NCBI GenBank assembly: GCA_039936115.1
Contig: JBDTIZ010000003.1
Location: forward strand, 1-10,906
Origin: DATIJJ01 sp039936115
Lineage (GTDB): Bacteria > Pseudomonadota > Gammaproteobacteria > DSM-16500
Length of the DNA stretch: 10,906 nt
Reading direction: 5' to 3'
Shown here one piece after another: positions 6,554 through 10,906 of this stretch. The notes below the pieces were generated by a model. That model was not told the origin of the DNA. It did no database searches and was given only the letters and a program-made list of their open reading frames with translations. A program made the translations under genes and the position numbers. Positions within the stretch are counted from its first letter, which is position 1. Every line of letters begins with the position of its first letter.

Positions 6554-9500
6554 TTAAGGAGTTAAACGTTTAACATCTTCTATTTCTTTGTCCAAAGTGT
6601 TTTTAAGCTCTTGCTCATGCGAACCTTTTATCCGATCCACTGGGCCTGCTAGTTTTGTAGCAACAGCTGCTTTCTTTTGCCATTTACTCGCTCTCGGTAA
6701 TCCATCGCCCAAAGAGACTCCATCTTTTCCTGGAGCATCTTCTAATCCCATTTTATAGATCATGCAATCCAGAGCAATGCTTAATTGTTTGCTATTGACT
6801 ACATCAAAATGAAATGGAATTTGTTTATTCACAATGATTGTATTCAAAAGTTTCGTAGCCTGATCTAGCATGTCTTGGCTTGGCATCACCACGCCATTTG
6901 AGGCTGAACTGAAGAATGGAGTCTTGATCGGTATCGTCCAGTAAAGATCACCTGCTCTATCGCGTCTCAAGTCAACTGTCATTGTTGATTTTTCGTCAAC
7001 ATAGTCCATGAATTTCTTGGCAATTGTGCTGTTCTTTCGCACACTATGTAAATTTAAATTACTGTCTAGAAAGTTAGCTACATTTTCTGCATTCAATCCA
7101 GGTGGTAATTTTTCAACGATCAATTTTTTTAAAGCGTCTTTATCTAACTTTCCTCCGCCAGGAAGCACAGTAAAACTGCTATAATTTTCAAGAATAAAGT
7201 TTGTAAGTAACTGGCGCGGAGAGAGCTTATCAGGTAAGTCGATTACACCAATTTCATAGTACGGCGTTCCAGCTTTGGTTGTCGTTTCATGTTCGTAGAA
7301 AGACATTTGATCGCCTTTGTTAAGTGTTTTTAGCGATCCATCTGATTGTGTTTCTGCTGGATGACAGCGAAATATTTCTTTTGTATAAGATTCGCGTGGA
7401 TGAAGTTTAGGTTTCAAGTCATCAGGTTTAGCTGGTTTTGAGCCGGATGATCCGCTCAAGAGCATAGCACTGGTTGCTCCGGAAGCTGCAATCAAGTTCT
7501 CTTTCCATTTTTTAAATTTCGCTTGATCTTGCGTGGTTCCAACGCCTTCAGAAAATATTTGGATATGCGTTAAGGTGCCGGAAGCTTTTATTGCATCGAT
7601 TTCTTTACCCAGCAAGTCAAGTTCATTGAGCATGTTTGCCAACCATGCATCTGAATCAATGCCTGCTTTTAATGCAGGGCCTCTTGCCGCACGTGCTTGT
7701 TTAATGCTAGTAACAAGGTCATCAACTTTTTTTCGCGCATCATCTAATAAATTTACTGCTCGTATAGTGTTCTTCATGGCGTAAATGGTATTGTAAGTTT
7801 CTAGTACTTTAGCGCAAAAAGTTGTTTTCCTTGCTTCCATTTGGATTTGCGCAGTTGAAAACCCTTTTAAGGATCCTGAGGGTACTTTATAACCTTCAGG
7901 AGGCCGAGCTGCGGATGCAATTTGTTGTGCTTTTGCATTTCTAGAAGTTGCAGTGCTAATAATATCTGAAGACTGTTGCAGTCTTTTTCGGCAGTCCAAT
8001 ATTTGCTGCGCTTGAACAGTATTTGTTGTATCGAGTGTGAGTTCTAGTGGGGGTAGTTTTACATTTATGTCCTGAGTTAGATCTGTAATCAAATTCAAAG
8101 TGGTTAGTTTATTTAATTCATCTCTAATTTCTTTTACTTTTTTGCTTAGAATAGCTTTTCTTGGATTAGTAGGATTTAAAAGCATTTGAAGATCGTCTAG
8201 TTGCTTGGCTAGAATTTGAAGTTTATCCTTCTCGGCTATTATGGTAGCCAGGCTGGTCTTAAATGTTGCAAGGTCTGCCTTGAGATTTTTTCGAGCTTGA
8301 AGATTTGGCTCTTCCTGATTTAATGCGGCGATATCATCTCTCAGAATGACAAGTTCTGCAGGTAGTGGATCTGCCGTCTTAGTGTGCGTTAATGTTTTGA
8401 GTTCGGTTTCTATCGCAGCTTTATTTAGCGCAGGATCAAAAAGTTTTTCGATCGCTGCATAGAGTGCTTTGCCGTCAGCTCCTTTAACCCTAGCATCTAG
8501 CGTTGTCATTTTAGCAAGGTGTCTGATGGCATCGTTTATGCGTTTGGCTTCAGCTTCTGTGTCGCCTATAACTAACTTTTTTAATAATTTATCGGCGACG
8601 AGTAGATGATTTGGGTACTTATTCTTTTCTATATCAGCAGCTTTACTCTTTAATAGACCTATAGCGTTCTGCGCGCTTAACTCTGTGTTTAGCTTTATGG
8701 ATGCTATTTTTGCAAAAAGTTTAACTGCAATGTCCTTAGTCTCAGGATCGTCACTTAGGCTCCTACCTATCTCTAGGATGCCACGCAATTTAGCTTGAAG
8801 GTCGATAGCGCCTTTCGCTTCCATAGCGAGCTCAAATGATCGGGTGATAATAGTTGCTAATGCACCTTTGGTTTTAAACTCATTAACGGCTGCTATTTTG
8901 AGTAGTCCATCATAAAGCTTATCGGTCAGTTTTAATTCTGTATCAATTGTATCGCCGAGCGGAGTAACAACCCCTTTTTCTTCAATAGAATACAATGCAT
9001 TCAGCGAATCTTTTATACTCGGTCGCTCTCTAATAATAATATCAATTGGGGCTATTTTTGCATCATCCGCAGCGTCAAAAGTTGCGTTTATCGCAGTGAC
9101 AGCATTATTAAAATCAATAAATGGTTTGGTTTCTGCTTCAAGGTTTTTTCTTAGAGCATTTTGTTTTGCTAGATCTTTGATTGTTAAGATTTTGGCAAAA
9201 ATAGGTGCGGTCTTAGTATCTACATCAAAATCTTTTACATCTGATATTGCAGTAGCTAATGATAATTTAGTTATTCCGTCTGTTGCTAAATCAGCAACAC
9301 TTTTAAGTTCTGCAGCCGTTATTTTTGTTATAGTTGTCATTAATGTGGCTGGAGTTGTTTTTGCGATCTTAAAAGCAGCTATATCTTTGGTAATTTGAGC
9401 TTCAATGTCATCTTGTTCTTTGGCTTCTTTAGCTGTTGTAAGTACAGTTTCTACCTTGGTTATGTCGGATAAGCGTGCATCTACCAGATCTCGTTGTATT

Positions 9501-10414
9501 TTTAGTGTGGCAGTAAGAGCATCTCGCTTAGGGCCCGCAGGTACGGCTGCAATATAAGCATCTATCGTTGCATAGCGATTATTCTTAACGGTAGTAAAGG
9601 CTGTCTTGGCATCTGTGACTTTTTTTTCATCGACGGTTGCTAAGGTTAAGCCTGCACTATCTTTGTCTTTATTGAGAATTACCAGTTCATGGGCTTTCAC
9701 TAGTGCTTTTATGTCATTATCTAGAGCGGTAGTAGCTGCTGTTGCATTTGCTTCAGCTGCAGTGGCTTCGGCGTCTTTTTTAGCTTCTTGTAATACAGCC
9801 TCAATAGCAGTCAAGTCATTTGATTTTTCGGTTGCAAGAGCTTTCGCAGCATCAAAAGAGGCTTGAAGTGCTGGTCTTGTGCTTAGAGGTGCAGCAACTA
9901 TTAAAGCTGCAATTGCGACTTCTACTTTTGGAACTGCTTCATCAAATTCTCGTTTTGCATCAGTGATTGTCTTGCCTATTTGGGCTTTGACTTCTTTTTC
10001 ATCTTTAGTTTTGTTTTTTAAAGCTAATAAAGTGTTATGGTTGCCAGTAAGCTTTTGTATAGAGGTATTAAGCGCCTTAATTGCCTTATCTGCTGTTTGA
10101 TACTTCTTATGGTCAGCAGTGAGCGCGCTAAGTTCGTTATTTAACAAGGCTCTATTGATGAAAGTCTTCGGTAAATTTTTAGTTTCTAATAGCGTCCCAT
10201 TAATTGCTTCTGCAAATTTAGCCGCAATTTTTTCTGCAGGTACGCCTCGCTTACTCTCAACCTCCCATAAGGCGCCCATGGACGCTTTAAGATTAGCATG
10301 GGTCAATGTGGTTTCAAGATTGGCCAAATCAACAGCTATGCTATGAGGTGGATTTTTCAATGCATTGATAATCTCTTTGGATTCTGCGGCTGTAAGGTCA
10401 CGTGAAGCGCTCAT
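6554..10414 (-). CDS. giant helical repeat protein, candidate effector
   Basis: I do not recognise this 1286-residue protein. It has no signal peptide and no membrane segment. Residues 1-830 are almost purely helical, rich in Ala, Lys, Leu, Asp and Thr, and contain no cysteine. Within residues 64-452 are about four degenerate copies of a 115-125-residue repeat (starts near 64, 150, 266, 390). Residues about 640-970 look like further helical bundle or coiled coil. A Ser/Gly/Pro/Lys linker (about 985-1002) leads to a mixed alpha/beta C-terminal region (about 1003-1286) with more Trp, Tyr and Cys that looks globular. The C-terminus, ending DKEIEDVKRLTP, has an acidic cluster and Leu at position -3, features known from Legionella Dot/Icm substrates. 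The start is ATG 10414, with AAAGGT 7 bases upstream; TTG at 10438 would overlap that site. A secreted effector is one inference; an intracellular structural protein is the alternative. Confidence 0.85.
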   Translation of the reverse strand: MSASRDLTAAESKEIINALKNPPHSIAVDLANLETTLTHANLKASMGALWEVESKRGVPAEKIAAKFAEAINGTLLETKNLPKTFINRALLNNELSALTADHKKYQTADKAIKALNTSIQKLTGNHNTLLALKNKTKDEKEVKAQIGKTITDAKREFDEAVPKVEVAIAALIVAAPLSTRPALQASFDAAKALATEKSNDLTAIEAVLQEAKKDAEATAAEANATAATTALDNDIKALVKAHELVILNKDKDSAGLTLATVDEKKVTDAKTAFTTVKNNRYATIDAYIAAVPAGPKRDALTATLKIQRDLVDARLSDITKVETVLTTAKEAKEQDDIEAQITKDIAAFKIAKTTPATLMTTITKITAAELKSVADLATDGITKLSLATAISDVKDFDVDTKTAPIFAKILTIKDLAKQNALRKNLEAETKPFIDFNNAVTAINATFDAADDAKIAPIDIIIRERPSIKDSLNALYSIEEKGVVTPLGDTIDTELKLTDKLYDGLLKIAAVNEFKTKGALATIITRSFELAMEAKGAIDLQAKLRGILEIGRSLSDDPETKDIAVKLFAKIASIKLNTELSAQNAIGLLKSKAADIEKNKYPNHLLVADKLLKKLVIGDTEAEAKRINDAIRHLAKMTTLDARVKGADGKALYAAIEKLFDPALNKAAIETELKTLTHTKTADPLPAELVILRDDIAALNQEEPNLQARKNLKADLATFKTSLATIIAEKDKLQILAKQLDDLQMLLNPTNPRKAILSKKVKEIRDELNKLTTLNLITDLTQDINVKLPPLELTLDTTNTVQAQQILDCRKRLQQSSDIISTATSRNAKAQQIASAARPPEGYKVPSGSLKGFSTAQIQMEARKTTFCAKVLETYNTIYAMKNTIRAVNLLDDARKKVDDLVTSIKQARAARGPALKAGIDSDAWLANMLNELDLLGKEIDAIKASGTLTHIQIFSEGVGTTQDQAKFKKWKENLIAASGATSAMLLSGSSGSKPAKPDDLKPKLHPRESYTKEIFRCHPAETQSDGSLKTLNKGDQMSFYEHETTTKAGTPYYEIGVIDLPDKLSPRQLLTNFILENYSSFTVLPGGGKLDKDALKKLIVEKLPPGLNAENVANFLDSNLNLHSVRKNSTIAKKFMDYVDEKSTMTVDLRRDRAGDLYWTIPIKTPFFSSASNGVVMPSQDMLDQATKLLNTIIVNKQIPFHFDVVNSKQLSIALDCMIYKMGLEDAPGKDGVSLGDGLPRASKWQKKAAVATKLAGPVDRIKGSHEQELKNTLDKEIEDVKRLTP
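9059..10225 (-). repeat. degenerate protein-level repeats in the giant gene
   Basis: Four stretches of the encoded protein align: about 10225-10043 (weakest), 9967-9764, 9619-9416 and 9247-9059. Shared landmarks are an opening (I/V)(T/S)D(A/V)K..F (ITDAKREF, VTDAKTAF, ISDVKDF), a central (A/I)-rich helix, an AL...L segment (RPALQASF, RDALTATL, QNALRKNL, NRALLNNEL) and a closing helix (AIEAVLQEAKK, KVETVLTTAKE, AVTAINATFD, AIKALNTSI). The second and third copies align with a single one-residue gap over about 67 residues. Identity is low, so these are old duplications, not recent DNA repeats. Confidence 0.6.
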
Positions 10415-10421
10415 TGTATAT

Positions 10422-10427
10422 ACCTTT
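10422..10427 (-). promoter_or_regulatory. ribosome binding site of the giant gene
   Basis: AAAGGT on the minus strand lies 7 bases before ATG 10414. It fixes the start at MSASRDLTAAESKE and excludes the upstream TTG at 10438. Confidence 0.75.
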
Positions 10428-10481
10428 TTGTTTATCAATTAATAATTAATATCATCTGTTTGCAATTTATTACTAAATTCT

Positions 10482-10510
10482 TTTATAAAAACCCTGTGCT
10501 CATCTGTCTC
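10482..10510 (-). promoter_or_regulatory. candidate promoter of the giant gene
   Basis: On the minus strand GAGACA (10510-10505, 4 of 6 matches to the -35) is separated by exactly 17 bases from TATAAA (10487-10482, 5 of 6 matches to the -10). Transcription would begin near 10475, giving a leader of about 60 bases that contains the tandem AATTAAT. Confidence 0.4.
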
Positions 10511-10681
10511 ATTATAGCTTATAGCTAGCCAATTTTCCGTCTTACTAGTTAGGGTTTCGAGCAAGTTCAGAAACCTCCTAAAATACAGCTAACTGCTTCC
10601 AAATCGGACTTTCTTAAAATTATTATATGCCCTCACACCTTAAGGAATAATTAACGTAGATAGTTTTTTTAGTCCTTGGGT

Positions 10682-10708
10682 AATTGATCAGTGTAATACT
10701 GATCAATT
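10682..10708. repeat. 11-bp perfect inverted repeat
   Basis: AATTGATCAGT (10682-10692) and ACTGATCAATT (10698-10708) form a perfect 11-bp stem around GTAAT. Neither side carries a T run immediately after the stem, so it is not a standard terminator. The symmetry would suit an operator for a dimeric repressor or an RNA hairpin; which cannot be told. Confidence 0.6.
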
Positions 10709-10880
10709 CTATTAAAATTCAAAGATCTGTCGGTCCCTTCTTTCAGCATAATGAGAGGTCTCCAGAATGATAGTGCGCGATGCGTATTGACCAAATGCGA
10801 ATAGTTCTCAATTGTATTGACAGGTTTAGGGGGAAAAGCGATACTTTGATTTATTAAGGCCAAATTGACTCACCATTCAT

Positions 10881-10906
10881 TGTCACCCCGCACTTGTTGC
10901 GGGGTC
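10881..10906. repeat. GC-rich palindromic repeat, right copy
   Basis: Exact reverse complement of the 26 bases beginning at position 34: TGTC, then ACCCCGCA (10885-10892), loop CTTGT, TGCGGGGT (10898-10905). The element may continue past the window edge. Confidence 0.8.

Larger units (their letters stand above)
10415..10906. other. non-coding region upstream of the giant gene
   Basis: No convincing gene is seen in these roughly 490 bases. They hold the giant gene's ribosome binding site and candidate promoter, a tandem AATTAAT 7-mer (10437-10450), a second perfect TATAAT on the minus strand (10516-10511) without a good -35, an 11-bp inverted repeat (10682-10708), and a terminal palindrome. 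The only minus-strand open frame (64 codons, 10863-10669) can start only at TTG, lacks a Shine-Dalgarno and runs through the inverted repeat. Confidence 0.6.

Noticed and set aside
10415..10438. TTG start for the giant protein at 10438
   Set aside because: The extra eight codons overlap the AAAGGT ribosome binding site that serves ATG 10414.
10669..10863. 64-codon minus-strand frame as a small gene
   Set aside because: Its only start is TTG, just after an in-frame TGA, with no ribosome binding site and no recognisable product, and it crosses a perfect inverted repeat.

Overview
The window looks like part of a gammaproteobacterial chromosome, most likely from Legionellales (Legionella/Coxiella-like). 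This is an inference from four things: the moderately AT-rich composition, the order ssb – MFS transporter – divergent uvrA (recalled from Legionella and Coxiella, not checked), the many short palindromic repeats between genes, and a very large alanine/lysine-rich helical protein of the kind common in intracellular members of that order. Genus cannot be fixed by eye.

Layout. Positions 1-122 hold a GC-rich palindrome and a degenerate second unit. Positions 123-1836 (minus strand) are a probable two-gene unit, a drug-efflux-like MFS transporter followed by single-stranded DNA-binding protein (ssb). A 336-base divergent spacer carries an inverted pair of REP palindromes and an extended -10 promoter for uvrA. 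Positions 2173-5001 (plus) encode full-length UvrA. Positions 5190-5681 (plus) encode a REP-associated tyrosine transposase (RAYT), bracketed by inverted copies of the same REP family, with a third copy further downstream. Positions 5863-6501 (plus) encode a small alpha/beta hydrolase. A stem-loop separates it from the convergent gene at 6554-10414 (minus), a 1286-residue helical protein with degenerate internal repeats, an unrecognised C-terminal globular region and a C-terminus resembling Dot/Icm secretion signals. The last 490 bases hold its probable promoter, an 11-bp perfect inverted repeat and, at the very end, an inverted copy of the palindrome at the left edge.

How the parts work together. 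uvrA and ssb are housekeeping DNA repair and replication genes; no LexA box is visible between them. The RAYT and five REP units (two subtypes, with GTAG at the foot of the stem) form a resident REP-mobilising system: the enzyme gene sits between REPs arranged with the same polarity as the enzyme-free pair upstream of uvrA. The giant protein is the most novel item: it has no signal peptide or membrane segment, about four copies of a 115-125-residue helical repeat, and is a candidate secreted effector. That role is inference only.
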